Shown: positions 12,977 through 25,763, numbered from the stretch's first letter. The stretch is DNA of 64,000 bases from Acanthococcus lagerstroemiae (GCA_031841125.1 CM063109.1:32306038-32370037), one strand, 5' to 3'. The notes: a model not told the origin generated them from the letters alone. A program made the numbers and translations.

Positions 12977-15135
12977 GAGGAGCGCTTCTGCGCACATCCC
13001 AACAGGTAACGCGGTGGAAAACAAACAAACTTTACACAGCGTCTAAAGAATTAAACTGGCGCACCAAAGAGTAGATAGAACAATGGTGCTTCAGTGTTTA
13101 GTAACATATTTTGGGATTAGATCGCCAGGAGCGTTAGCGGTAGTTCCTGTCTGGGTGGTCTATATTCATATCTTGGTTCATAATTGTACCTTTTATCGAT
13201 AACTATAAAACAAGAGCCCCTCTCGAGAAGCGAAGCGTCAAATCTTTGTCACGTCTCCTTTTGCTTACTACACCGTGAAAGCTGACGGGTAAATTCAGCA
13301 TTGGTCTTCTTGGTTGAAAGGTTAGTACTTACATAAAATTGGAAAAGAGAAAGAAGACTGTTTTTCGGGCTGTCTAAGCTGGGTTAATTGGAACCAACGA
13401 AATCAGCTAGACCCCCGTCTGCCGCATATCTGAATCAACCTTAAAAGATGAAATTTTAAGTAGAGCAATTTACTTGGCTCGGGTTCGAACTCGGACCTGG
13501 GAGAAAGTGACTCTTGTTTCGAGGGGAATCATCCGCGGCTCCTCACTTTCTGCTCCACATTCGTGTTGCCCTCGCGGCTGTTTGAAAGTTCTGATTCAGC
13601 GCAGTCGTGTCGTTCCAAACATTTCAACGGTAATTGCGAATTGCGTTCGTGTATTACGAACATCCAGCGAAACTTGTTCGCCGTTTCGCATCGTGCACGC
13701 ACCGCCGAAAATGAACTTTTTTCCCCCCTGAAGTGTTAAACTAACCCGCTGTGAGCGACTCCGATGAACACCCGTTTCCTAAACACTCGTAATAAAATGC
13801 TCGAATTCACGGGCCGAAACTCAGGCTACTTGACAGACAGTATATGTAATTTGCCGGTCCAGCGTATAAATCAAATTATTATTACAATAATTTAGCGCTG
13901 GTAATTTTTCCACTTTTTTGTTTCGGCTATCTCTCCGGAGACTCGCAGAGGCCGCTAATGAACGGTAAGTTGGCTTCTGTTTCGAGAACGTGCTCCACTC
14001 AACCTATTATTATTTGCCAGAATTGTATAAACGTTTCTTGATGGATCGTTGGTTCTCTGGTTCGAATTCGAATATTTATGGGTGTCTTCGTTTATTTGTG
14101 TGGTATCGGCGAGCCGCTGATATTTTTCAAACGCGAGTAAACGGTCGCTTAATTAGCTCCGTCCTCTTCTGCTGCGATCTGCTGCCAAATGTGAGCGCTC
14201 CAAGTGCGCCTAATCAGGTTGGAACGCGAGGTACAGCACGGTGCGCGGTCAGTTCCACATCCACATTCCGCGTAAATCGTAGATCACGACTTACAAGACA
14301 ACAACAAGCATTCTTCTCGATCTTTTTATTGTTTATTGTGTCAATCTTTATCGCCATCGGTGCATTATATTGTTTTATTATCGTCGATTTTCTGCCTGAT
14401 TTTGCCGCATAATATTGGCTACCTTGCTTTACCCGGCGCGGTGATATGATTTAAATACAGCGCAGCAGCGCGCGCGTTATGCTAAACGTCTTCAAGTTTG
14501 CAGATCTGTCGCCAACCGGTAATGGCGGCGCTGGTTATCTCTGCGCAGCTAAACGAGGGGCTTGGTCTGAGTTCTAACACGAACCAGATGTAGGGGTGAT
14601 CGGGGGCGGTAACGTGTACACTTTTCCACGTGTGCTGGCAAGAAGGTGCGAAACTTACTCGACGCTTTGCACCTCGCTTGCATCGTACCAGCGTAGTGTA
14701 CTTCTGCAGTCCGTCTATCTATCTCTGACCGCGAGTTTGTTAGTTTGATTATCGAGTTCCTTCTACGCACATTCTCGAATATTTCCGATGCACAGCCGTA
14801 GCCATCTCCTGCTCTTCATCTTTAACACCCCCTTCCCCTCCCGACTTCCATAAATACTTTCTTCTACAACTGTTTTCGGACTTCTTCAAGATCATCTCTG
14901 AAAAGCATTCTCAGACTAGTTTGGTACTACTCCAGGCTATACAGAGTAGAGGCGTTGGAAGGAAATCGGGTGGGGGGGGGGAATTCAAAAGTCTGATGAA
15001 TGACTTTTTCTGTTGCTTCTTTTCTGCTGGAAATCCATTTCTAATTAGGGTTGGGCTCAAATTTTCGACTTAAACTCTGTTCACGTTTTCTTCTCTCCGT
15101 CGAAGATTACTTCATATAAATGAAGGAAGGAATAC
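12977..15135. other. Unique island, no confident gene
   Basis: This stretch is richer in GC and CpG than its surroundings and has few repeats. The best frame is 13990-14412 on the plus strand (140 codons), whose C-terminal third holds a hydrophobic run starting FFSIFLLFIVSIFIAIGA that could be a membrane segment. It has no recognisable family, no clear splice context and no repeat origin, so I treat it as unproven. A GTTCGAAC box near 13483 lacks a partner A box and is not a tRNA. Confidence 0.35.
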
Positions 15136-16243
15136 TTTTTTTTTTTTAAATTTATTATCATCGAGCCACGGAGCTACACCCTTGGGCTATTGGCTCGGAA
15201 AAGGTTGTTGTCTATACGTCGCAGAGATATCCAGCAGCGGAAAGGTAGGTGAGGGTGTTGGTTATGCGCTTGTGGGAGTTGGAGAGGGCCAAAATTCAAC
15301 TATGGGGAACGTTGTGAGAGTTATAAAGGCAGGTAAGGGATTTCATCATATTCACAATGTGAGCAGTTGAGGGGAATAAAGGTTAGTGAGAAGATGCGCA
15401 TGGGTGAGGCGTGTGCATGAACAATCCTTAGGCGGGTGATGATACCTTCCTCGCGGCGGGAGGAACGTTGATGTGTGCGAGCGAGCTTGTTGTACCGAGA
15501 GGCTTGATGTCGCCGCTCTTTGAACCACTTACGCAAAATGGTCTGGCGAATGGCAGAACTGAGATCTGTTGAGGTAGGGAGGTGACAAGTGACATATAGG
15601 AGCTGTATATAGCTTGCTGTGCTGCTTGATCAACTGCCTCATTTCCGGGGATACCAATATGTCTTGGGATCCAGATGAGTGAAATGCTCTTGGTAATGAA
15701 GGAAATGAGACGGAGAATGAGATGAATGCGTTGGAAGAGAGCGCGCATTGAAAGGCGATCAGAAATAGACCTTAACGAGCAAAGTGAATCTGAGAGGACC
15801 AGATAGTGGATTGGGGTTGGTGGGTCTTCGAGCGAGGAAATCGTAACTAGGCACTGAAGGATAGCATGGAGTTCGGCTGTGTAGATAGAAGCTAGCTGGA
15901 AAGAGTATGTAGGCGTAAGCGGTGCGTTGGTTGTAATTTGAACCATCAGTGAAGCATAGGATATGTTCACGAAAGCGGTCCAGAATTTCTTGCAAATGTG
16001 TCCGTTAACTTGAGGGGGGGGGGTGTAGACTTCTTAGGGAATTCTGTAAGTTCATAATTGCATGGGGGAAGGTTCAACAACCAGGGTGGTGATGATGTAT
16101 GGATTGTTGGTAGTAAATTGTAGGAAAAGGTACAGGACATTGTACCTTCAAAGTGTGAACGTAAGTGCAGTGAGGATTTAGGAACAGGGGTGTAGTTTGA
16201 AGAGTTGAAGAGATACTTATAGCCAGGTAGGTTCATCAATCTT
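15136..16243 (-). mobile_element. 5'-truncated non-LTR retrotransposon with poly(A) tail
   Basis: Read on the minus strand, a coding tail (end of the reverse transcriptase region plus RNase H) is followed by a 3' UTR, an AATAAA signal (TTTATT at 15150-15155 on the plus strand) and a tail seen as T12 at 15136-15147. The 5' end stops near 16240, as expected of incomplete target-primed reverse transcription. No TSD was recognisable. RNase H downstream of the polymerase places it with I, R1 or related jockey-group LINEs. Confidence 0.85.
15321..16239 (-). pseudogene. LINE ORF2 C-terminus with RNase H domain, frameshifted
   Basis: The protein is spread over four frames. 16239 to about 15967 carries the region before RNase H. 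15995-15759 gives CFTDGS, the first catalytic Asp. 15970-15428 gives AELHAI (Glu), VLSDS (Asp) and IWIPRHIGIPGNEAVDQAA, with the conserved His and last Asp. The four-residue D-E-D-D set is therefore present but split by a frameshift near 15940. 15536-15321 then gives RLRIVHAHAS and CSHCEYDE, matching the cysteine-containing tail that follows RNase H in these elements. RNase H removes the RNA template after cDNA synthesis. This copy is dead because of the frameshifts and missing 5' half. Confidence 0.85.
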
Positions 16244-16780
16244 TCTGATTAAAAAATTTTGAAATAATGAACCAAATTCATCCACTTTGAGCTCTCATTT
16301 CGGAGACGATATCAAAAATTTAACGAACTGATAATGAAATTTTCGAACTGTGCGACCGATACCTCCTCCCGACCATTTTGATACTTGATTCAGCTTCCGA
16401 GAAGTCAATTTGATCACACCCAATTCGGACTTTTGAAATCTAATCGAAAACCTCAGAGAAATCTGATAAAATTATCAAATGTTGAGGCCCAGGAAATCCC
16501 TATTTGGATACTTTACTGGATTCCCAATCCCAACCAAACAAAGTTACTTTTGATGATTTCAAAAGTCAGTTTTGACTTATGGGGCTCAGGTCGCGGTTAG
16601 ATAAGGCAAGTGATTGTTTCCGAATTCAGCGATGTGAGAAACTTCTTCTCAAAATAGTCAAATTTGAATGCAGATCTCAGATTCTGATTCTAGAACTCAA
16701 ATTAGCGTTCAAAGAAAAATTTGGTAAGTTTTACGAAATACGTGGTCCTGAAACCATTGTTTGATGATCATCCCATGAAA
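16244..16780 (+). repeat. Family-D interspersed repeat, copy 1
   Basis: It shares ordered blocks with 42060-42600: GAAGTCAATTTGATCAC, a TTTTGAAATCTAATCG-like block, TTTTGAATTATGGGGC and GAATTCAGCGATGYGA. It is non-coding. Family assignment is unknown. Confidence 0.6.
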
Positions 16781-17089
16781 TGTTTTCAAGTTAGTAGCAA
16801 GTTGTAGCCCCACTTCGGGAGTGAGAATTTTTTGCCGACAATGAAATTAGACCTTCTTAAAGGTCTGGAACGGAGGAAAAAGAATGCCATTCTTAAAAAT
16901 TCTGGAATAGATTCACATCCGTACATTCTTTTCGGGGAGGGGAGGGGTTGAAAATGGGAATGAATGTATCCTTTGATTTTGCACATGAGCTTCCCACTTG
17001 AAGACTTTAGTGCGGAATAAAAGATGAAGGGGAGGGTATCATTTCATAGCCAGTACAGATTAATGATCTAGTCTCGGTTTGTAAGGTAA

Positions 17090-17662
17090 GTGCAGGTAAT
17101 TACGCCTCCACCCGAAATCTCTAGGAAGAAAAGGTAGATGACGCTTGTTGACTATCACAGTCGATGCTGGTATCAAAGTAAGCATCAAAAAGCCAAAAAG
17201 ATTTTCGATCCTTACGATTTCTTGATCTGTGGAAAGATTTTAGTAAAAATGTGAAGCCAAAAAAATGCCGATGTAATTTTTCATGAATTAAAAAAAAAAA
17301 AATATTATAACTCTACATTTGCAGATAAAAATCAAAGAAGTATAATTTTCTATCGTATATTTTACGAGGATTTCAAATTTGTGATTACTTTTTGAGTAAT
17401 TCATCGAGTAAGTACCTACATGTTGAGAAATATGCAAAAGTATCAATGTTGGTAATTCCGTCACTTTCAAGCAATGTACTGAAATCGTTCAATATTTTCA
17501 TTTTTTCAGATACGTTATATTTCTGGATGTTTGACCGAGTTCTTATTCTATAATTATGTCGCTTCCTCATCGAAATACAAGGTCCCAAAAATATTTGAAT
17601 GATCTGAGCATTACTTTATGGTATTAAACGATTTTTTTTTTAGGTGGCGTAATTACCTGCAC
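17090..17662. mobile_element. Inverted-repeat element of about 573 bp
   Basis: GTGCAGGTAATTACGCC at 17090-17106 is exactly mirrored by GGCGTAATTACCTGCAC at 17646-17662, 17 of 17. Looser matching continues outward (TAAGTG/CACGTG side). No clear TSD was seen. A non-autonomous DNA transposon is likely. Confidence 0.6.
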
Positions 17663-20158
17663 GTGTTGGTAAGTACGCCAAAGGGCTGGGATATGGAGGG
17701 GAATAAGGATAAAGAGTTGAAATATTAGTGGGAAGTGGGTAAAAAGTTGATGTTTAAGGGGGGGGGGGTATTTACATTTTTCGTCGAGAAGTCTTAAATT
17801 ACACTGAAATCTTGGAATCACAATTGTTTTTCGATGGAGCTGAACAGAATTTCCATTGTTCATTATGATTATAATCATTCCAGGTGTACCTGTAAGAAGG
17901 ACTGCCGAATTCACTGGAGAAAAAAATAAGTCCGGTAGGCCACGCGTAGGTCAGATTTTTTTTTAATAGGCCAGGTTTACTGAAAAAAAGAAGCCAGAGG
18001 AGGCAAGCAAGGGTACTTCCCCCCTCTAACTTGAAAACTATATATTTTACACCCCTTCTCTTGTAAAGAAAATCTGGTTCCGCATACTATATGAAAAATT
18101 ATACCATTGTTCGTTTTGTTTTTTCACTGATGGTTTTCAATCTAGTTTTAGTTGGGATAAAGACTAAACTGAAGTCATGAAACTAGTTATCGAAAATTGC
18201 AGACTACTTTTATTACCTGATCGTCACTCGTTTTTTCATTCATTTTGTTGTATTTCTTGTTATTTTTCCCTTTAGTATTGATATTTTAACGCGGAAAAAA
18301 TACATCACTGGTTTTTCTTCTGCTATGTTAAACTGATGGCCGTTAGTAATAAGCTATTTTTTTTTGGAAATTCACATTCTTAGCGATTTTCTGGCTATTT
18401 GATACGCCATTTTGGCGACTATTCATGCTGATGAAATGGCAGCACTGTTCACCACATATCACCAGTTTGGATCGGATGGGTATGTGGCGTCTCTCACGAA
18501 CTCGCAGATAATGTTGGACACAATAATTGTAAATATACATATCGCATCAACGTTCTTCGCAGTACCGCAGGTTGCAGATGCAATTAAATATACATGGGTA
18601 TCTTAGAGTTTAATCGATAATGTTGTCTGGAGTCAGAACTAGTGGTACCTCACCCCTTACTCTCACGTTTGCTCAATCCCGGCGAATCCTTACTAGGGAT
18701 GTGAGAGCAGGCGCGCTTGTAGCCAAGCTAGGAACATAAGCGAATATTTGCTCCACGTACTAGGCTGGCTAGCGGATCGAAGTGAGGAGTAGTCACCACA
18801 GAGGGGTCCAATCCCACAGGATGATATTTTTGACGAGCTTGAGGCACAGACGTGGTTGGGATAAAATTAGAAGTCGAGCGGTCCTTCCGGGTATGCTTCG
18901 GTGGTTTACGAAATGATTTCTCGTCTCTGAGAAGAAACTCGAGTCGAACTCACGCCTGTAAAGTTGTGAGCTACGTACGTTTTTCATCTCCTCAGATGAG
19001 ACGAGTCGGCGAGTCGATGACTCGACGTTCACGAGAACGGCAAAGATTAAGGCACGAAGGCACCGTGGGAATTAGAAAGCTGTCAATTCTAGTCGCAGTC
19101 ACGTTTAACTTCTCGCAGTTGTGGGTACATGCTGTACAGAGCATAGCTGCAGTAAAACCGAGCATACCGTCCAAATAAATTACATTCATCTCGCGATTTA
19201 CCCTGGCTAGATCGAGATCGAACATCCAAAATCCTTCCTCGTCTCAAGTCGATGGTTTTAGTGTTTTCGAGAAATAATAAAAAATAAGAAAACAACCCTC
19301 CTCGTGGCCAGCGATGTCAACAGAAGGCGATACGATCTGACCCATCGTTTATATTTCACCTGATTATTTAAATCGTCGAAACGGTGTCATTTTATTACTC
19401 GATTTTCTACACTTTCAATAACGTTTCATGAAAAATTATTATTTTCTGTATACAACTATACACGTAATAACGTAAACTCTGGAAAAGACAAAAAAACCCA
19501 GACGAAACTATTTTGTTTACGTAAATGGTCTCGAATGGGTTAAACTTACATAAAAATCACCATGGGAGGCCATTATGTTTTATTGTAACACGCTATCTAG
19601 CGGTAGATTCATAAAAATTATACGATTTTCTCAGACATAATGAAAATCAAAAGCAGAGTACAATTTATATCATCCCGAGAACTGTCAACCTCAACGGTTG
19701 GTTCGGCAAATAATTAGGCCTCGTATGCGTATCACGTTCTTGGAATACCTGCTTTCAGTTCCTTTTGTTTTCTCAGCACGCTATTTCACAATTTGAAATT
19801 ACATTTTTAATTTTCTTCGGCAATAGAAGGATATATTATTATGATTAGTTTCATAATTCTACAGAATTTTCTTCCCAGAAAATGTTTGTTCGAGGTACAG
19901 ACTCCCTAGGAATTTCTTTAAAAGAGGAAAAGCAACTTCTCTGTCTTTTTCCCAGCCGTTGACTCACTGAATTTCAATCTGAACTTTATACGACCGAAAG
20001 GCTTAGTTGCATTCACTCAGTACTGATCCAGATTTGTAGAATGCCGGTTTAGTAAATTTTTGAAAGGATTTCAGGTATTGAAGCGTTTTCTCATATTTTT
20101 GAATTCTTTCGACATTTTCTCTATTCTACGCCAGTCAGTATTCTCTGCTATGATTCTA
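17663..20158. other. No gene recognised
   Basis: G8-G9 tracts at 17759-17768 and A/T-rich stretches look like transposon debris. 18600-19420 is repeat-poor, with open frames on both strands (for example 18852-19178 plus), none with a known motif. Confidence 0.35.
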
Positions 20159-20860
20159 ATTCAAAAGTCTGCAATTTAACTCCAATTTTTGATTAAAGTA
20201 CATTTGCCAATTTGGAGTTCACTTCAGAAGATACTGACTCATATCGCCAGTCATCTGAGTGGATCTGAGAAATGGGGATGATCTCATAATTTTCCGTCTA
20301 TTTTGTGGAATTCCGTGCTACTAACCCCAAGTTTAGTGCCTCCCTCTGTTCGAGATATTTCCAGTATTTAAAGGTGGTTATGGTTGGAGGGGGAGGGGGC
20401 TGAAGATACGCAGCCACTCCAGCACTCTCGACTATAATTCACGATTCAAAAGTCTGCAATGAAAAACCAATTTTTAATTAAAATACATTTGCCAATTTGG
20501 AGTACAATTCAGAAGATATTGAATCGTTGAGGATCTGCTGCAGAAAAAAAAACATGTCGCCAGTCCTCCCCCCCCCCCCAAGTGGAACTGAAAGATGGGA
20601 AGAGTATCATAATTTGTTGCTTACTCGTATTTTGTGGAATTTTGTGCTACTAACACCATGTTTTGTGCTTCCCTCTGTTCGAGATATTTCAAGTATTTCA
20701 AGAGGAGGTAGGGCGGCTGAAAATACATAGTCACTGTATTCGATTTTTGATTCGCAAAAGATACCTTGATTGCGTGCCTATTTTGTGTAATTTTGATCCA
20801 CTAACCCCGAATTTTGTACTATCCCAGCTCGAAATATTCCAAGTTGATTGAAGAAAGAAG
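20159..20860 (+). repeat. Tandem triplication, unit about 290 bp
   Basis: Unit 1 (about 20159-20450) and unit 2 (about 20451-20730) share ATTCAAAAGTCTGCAAT, ACATTTGCCAATTTGGAGT, CGTGCTACTAACCCC-like and CCCTCTGTTCGAGATATTTC blocks in order. A shorter third unit (about 20731-20860) keeps only the TATTTTGTGTAATTTTG to ATATTCCAAGT part. The copies are diverged and non-coding. Confidence 0.8.
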
Positions 20861-21008
20861 CTGAGGACAATTCGCCTCCAAAATTCGATACCAGCTGGTA
20901 AGTCGAATTCCGGTTCTTGGGCACTGCTGATGTTCTGTACTTGACTACCTATTCAAGTTAGAACCAAAAGCTAGCAGTTCATTGCACCGCGTTTCACTAT
21001 TTTGTACC

Positions 21009-21120
21009 GGTGGTGTGGTGGGACGTATGGCGATGCACGCATGCCAAAGTGGCCCCTATGACACCGCACCCCCGGCCGCAGGAACTACCCTTTCGAGTAT
21101 CGCGTCAGTGACCGGTGATC
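21009..21120 (+). mobile_element. Family-C short element inside the left arm
   Basis: It contains GGTGGGACGTATGGCGATGC followed by ACGCATGCC and ACTACCCTTTCGAGTATCGC. The same blocks occur on the minus strand at 57170-57520 and partly at 52660-52800, with a start-only scrap near 38710-38735. Its absence from the matching right arm (22197-22320) shows that it was inserted. The class is unknown. It could be a SINE or a retroelement 5' end. Confidence 0.7.
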
Positions 21121-21149
21121 GGTAAGCAGTGGTGAATTACTAAAAAGTA

Positions 21150-22194
21150 GGGTAGGCCGGTACAGAGTGGCACAATTTTCAGTTTTTTGCCTATAGCCGG
21201 AGCTGTAATTAGTAGGTAGTGCGACTTCATTTTTAATACTCGTATACCTATTTCTATGACGTTGGGGCATTTTGTAACACATTTTCAGTCAGTTTGAGTG
21301 ATAAAAAGGCACTTGAGAGATGAAAAAAAGGAAACGGAATTTTGTGCCATTATATATCTTTTCAGGTACACATGACACACCTGTAAGAAATGTGAAACTG
21401 AACAAAGGACAATAGTTTTTATTGAAAAGTTAGATAATTTCTATAGGCCTAATTAAATTTTAGCGAATATTTATATCCCTAAATGTAATGAAATAGAAAA
21501 GGGACTCGTTCCCTGAAGCACAAAATCAACTGCACTTTTCATTGCTCCTTCGGAAAATTCCTCTTTCGTTGTCTTTCTAATTGATTTTCTTGGCATATTT
21601 TCTTTCAGAATACCGATATAATTTATAAGAGTCGAATTTTGTATTCATAATAATAATATGGTACCTTATCTTTATCGAAATTACAATATGTGCCATAGTG
21701 TACCTATATCCGCCTGTCTACTGTGTGACTGCGAGTCAGTACCTACTTTAAGAAAAACTATACAGAAAATTACACCAGGATCTGATGCACATTGGATACT
21801 CAAATTTCTTGTACTAGAATTTGATATCAGTTCGGCTCTGAAGTGAAGATTGTCGCAATAAAGATGGTGGTCTACCCTGTCGCTATGGTTCAGTCACACG
21901 GGAAATTAATAAACTTCAGTTCTTTTTCTTCGGTCTTCATATGAAATGATACACAAACGTATGCTCTATCTTACGAAATTTTTTATTTTTTATTTTTATC
22001 AACGCCTCTCCTCTAATCCAACAAAAACAATTTCTTAAACTTCGAACTTTACTTGTTCAAAAACTGTTTTTCAAACATTTGACGGCCAATGAGTTATCGC
22101 ATCCGGCTAGTTGATCATAAGCGGCAAAAGCACCCTAAGTTCAGGAACGAAAATAGGGGGGGGGGGCATGAGGGCACTCTGTACCGGCCTACCA
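21150..22194. mobile_element. TA-flanked MITE, about 1.05 kb
   Basis: The left end GGGTAGGCCGGTACAGAGTG is mirrored at the right end by CACTCTGTACCGGCCTACC. TA lies outside both ends (21148-21149 and 22195-22196). A G9 run sits near the right end at 22155-22165. No transposase was seen. Tc1/mariner-type non-autonomous element. Confidence 0.75.
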
Positions 22195-22533
22195 TACTTA
22201 GTAATTCACTACTGCTTATCAGAGCAAAATATTGAAAGGCGGTGCAGTGAACTGCTAGCTTTCAGCAGTAACTGTAATAGGTAGTCAAGTACAAGTACAA
22301 AAATTAGCAGTACATACCTAAGTTTCAATATATTATTAAGAAATTAATGACTTACTTTGGAAAGGTTTGCATGCTGTAATAATTAATTAAAGCGATGATT
22401 ATTGATTCTTAATTCACATTATCACTTCTATTTCCGAGCTAAATACCGCGATTTAAAAGGCAAAATGTGCTAAGTGCTACCTTGTTGAAGCATAATTGTA
22501 CTAAGTACAATAATTGTCGTGCAAAATGTGCCA

Positions 22534-24901
22534 ATAGTCCACATAAGTTAATCCAAATAAGAGTACAAAAAAGAAAAAAATCATAGAAAGCTGAAACTTG
22601 GTACATTGGTCTAATTAAGTATCCTGAACAACATACTAAAAGTCCCAACGAATCCGGTGCCAGCGTCGTCCCCTAGGGGGAAACATGGGGACGTAAAACA
22701 GTTTTTTGCTTATATCACACCAAAATTTCAGTTTGAAAAAAAAGTTCAAACAGATGTGATAGAGAATTAAAAAATACACAAAAAATATTCTTACACATTT
22801 TTCCATAGAGTGCGTATTTGTTGAATAACTTTATTAATATCAAACGTTGAGAAGTTTTCTCCATGTGTACATTTAATGCAACTTATTGTAATTGATGCAA
22901 TGTAGACTCGCGCACACATGAATAGGTACATTAATTTCTATTTACTTTGTCAAACAATATTATATGTATGTCCACGTCGAAAGGACTCACCATATCGATC
23001 TTTAGTTAAGGAGATACAGCCATTTTTATGAAAAATTATGGAAAAAACGAAAAATAGGGTTTTTATCGTTTTGTATACCTGGAAGCGTGGTCTATCAGCT
23101 GGCATAGAGATTTTTTCGATTTCGCAGTTTTTCCGAGAGATAGCGCGCAAAACGTCGCGGATGAGAAAGGGCCCACTTTGTCGATACCCAGGTTTTCAAC
23201 TTTTTTCCCTCCGTACGGCCGAAATATGAAAGGGACCACTTTGTCGATACTCGTTTTACGTTGATTCAATGTAAAAAGGCCCACTTTGTCTTGCACTCGT
23301 TGATGCACATTAATCGCTACACATCGCTGCATTTTTGGGTAGACTCCTTCTCTGTACCAGTTTACATCGAAATAAGTCCAAACTTTTCATTTTAAACATA
23401 AAATGTTCATAAAATATCGTTTTTTCAGAAACAATGTCTTACTCAAACTTTAAACACGTTTTTCTCGAAACTACAATTTTTCAAACTTTGATTTCAAAAA
23501 TTCCTAAAAATGCGAATTTTTGACTTAAAGACCTTGGATTTGGCTTATTGTGACCGAAATTTATTCTAATATTACCCCCTGGCCTTAACTCCAAACCGAC
23601 GAGATGGGCCCTTTCGACGTGGACGTACACATATACGTCTAAGGTCGATGGATCTGTGGCTGAAAAGGAAAAAAAGGAAAAAAGAAAAGAGGAAAGAGGA
23701 GAAAAATTATTTTCAGGGAAGATGAAATTATTTACAACCTTGAGGGAAAATGTTCCAGAGACATTGCTGCGAGTGATGTACAACTCTAGGGCAACAGCTA
23801 ATGAAATCGTTGCCGTTGGAGAACATAAACATTATCGCCGTATAATTTATGGAGCGTCGTCATTAAATGTCTCATTGAACGATTTTCGCTTTGAATGTTT
23901 TCAAAAAGGTAGAAGGAAGACACTTTGCATTATGTTTCCTGAGCTCTTGCTGGACAATTTTTGCTTTATATGTTTCCAAAAAGGTATGAAAGAAGTAATT
24001 TAACTTATGTTCGATTCCGCCAACTACTGCGGCTGCGCGTCAACATTTCCTGCGAGCATATTACTAGGTGCAAACTTTGGCTTGGTCTGAGATTGAATCC
24101 AAAGGAGTGGGGTTGGAGAAAGATGGAAAATTGACTAACACCTATTCCAACCACCGCAACTGCAGCGCCCGAAAATATTTTAAAAATAATCTTTTGTTAA
24201 TGTAAGAAGGGCACTTGTGACCAGAAGTGCGGTAGCCATAAAATGTGACTGACCTGCTCTGAGGCCTACCTCTGTTCAGACTGTTCAAATTATGAACTGG
24301 AACTGAATTCTGAAGAGCCTGAATAATTAAATTTTACATTTACCTTATAATTTCTGTATACATGTATATCCAATGTTACATGTATTTTCGAATTTTTTCA
24401 ATTTAATTCTGATTTATGTACGAAGTGGGAATAATTTGAAATTTCAGGCAGCGGGGGGGGGGGGTGATTCTCTTCATTCCATCACTGGTGCCAGTATTTG
24501 GAATAAATCTTCTCGTATGCATACAAGTCTACGTCGCATCGATTACAATAAGTTGTATTAAATGTATACATGTGTATAGGAAACATCTCAACGTTTGACA
24601 TTAATTTATCTGACAAATACGTACTCTACGGGGAAATGTGTAAGTCCATTTCTAGTGTATTTTTATATTCTCTATCACTTTTGTTTGAACTTTTTTTTTT
24701 TCTAAATTAAAATTTCAGCGAGATATGAGCAAGAAAAACTATTTTACGCCCCCATTTTTTCCCCTTAGGGGACGACGCCGGCACCGGGATTCGTTGGGAC
24801 GCTCAGTATGTTGTTCAGGACACTTGATTAGACCAATGTACCAAGCTTCAGCTTTCTATGATTTTTTTCCTCTAGTCAGAACCTAATTTATGTGGACTAT
24901 A
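22534..24901. mobile_element. Foldback element with arms of about 390 bp
   Basis: 22534-22920 and 24512-24901 are inverted copies of each other. Shared blocks include ATAGTCCACATAA, ATCATAGAAAGCTGAA, GGTACATTGGTCTAAT, CTGAACAACATACT, GTCCCAACGAATCC, GCGTCGTCCCCTA, TCAAACGTTGAGA and ACTTATTGTAAT. The spacer of about 1.6 kb holds three CCACTTTGTC segments (about 23173, 23237, 23281) and a frame at 23656-24003 with a lysine/glutamate-rich start but no known domain. No outer TSD could be fixed. The arms can pair, so any transcript would be a long hairpin. Confidence 0.85.
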
Positions 24902-24932
24902 AGAGCATAGCACTTTCAGAGTTACAACCACA

Positions 24933-25615
24933 GTGCATAGCAGGGGCGGATTTATCACTTGAGCCGCCATAGACGGACAGAAAAGTGCCGCCCTTGCTAA
25001 TCAGGTTGACACCAAATATTTCAAAAAAAAAAAAAAAAATAGTAAAAAATTTTTGCTCATTTTTTCAATACTTTCTCTCCACGAAGTGACAAGCATATGT
25101 TACTAGTACTTGTTTGCTTCATTTGCTCATAAAAGAGTATTCTCCTTATAGTTTTAAGGCTAAATTGCCAAAAAATAAAATATACCTGATAAAAAAAGAA
25201 TACCTATCTTACATCATTTTTCAGAAAAGGAGAGCGTACTCTTTTTTTTTTGAGGTAAAAAGAGCATAAATACTCTAGAAAAGAGTATATCTGATCAGCC
25301 GGCTTTGTTAAAAAAAAAAAAATTCCATTCAGATAATCAGCAAATGAGAAATATGAGTTACGCTTTACCAATCGGAAGTTATCAAGTTATATCCATGTTC
25401 AATGAAAAAAAGACTTCATCAACTATGTACATAATCCCAGATAGAAATTTTGCAGGTGATTCTTACTGTGAAAATAGTAAGAGTGTTTGGCTCAGCAGCA
25501 ACAAATGGGAAAATAACTAAATAATTTTTTAATTTTACGCCCGCGAGACCGCCCCCCCCCCAACATTTTCCGCCCTAAGCAGCCGCCTACTGCTAAATCC
25601 TCCACTAGTGCATAG
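24933..25615. mobile_element. Non-autonomous hAT element with perfect 8-bp TSD
   Basis: The element proper is 24941-25607 (667 bp). GTGCATAG lies at 24933-24940 and 25608-25615. The left end CAGGGGCGGATTTAT pairs with the right end, which reads TAGTGGAGGATTTAG when inverted. The interior has A/T-rich and poly-C tracts and one short frame (25305-25520) with no transposase motif. It lies 40 bp outside the foldback's right arm and separates that arm from its original flank. Confidence 0.92.
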
Positions 25616-25763
25616 TATAGGTTACTTTTTAAGATTTTTTCCCCGTGATATTATGCTCCTGAGAGATGTTAGATTTCATCCTTCAGCTTAATTAGGTCCA
25701 AGAAATAATTACTACAGTCTCAGAAGGGCCTACAGTTTGAAACATTTTCAAAACACTCTCCTG

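Larger units (their letters stand above)
20928..22320. repeat. Inverted arms flanking the 21150-22194 MITE
   Basis: The sequence left of the MITE (GTACTTGACTACCTATT, GCTAGCAGTTCAYTGCACCG, GTAAGCAGTRGTGAATTACT) reappears inverted on its right from 22197 to about 22320. The left arm is interrupted at about 21009-21120 by a family-C insertion. Either the element has long, partly hidden terminal repeats, or the MITE occupies the centre of a palindrome. Confidence 0.75.

Noticed and set aside
23656..24003. Gene inside the foldback spacer
   Set aside because: 115 codons with a low-complexity lysine/glutamate start and no recognisable domain. Kept only as an observation.
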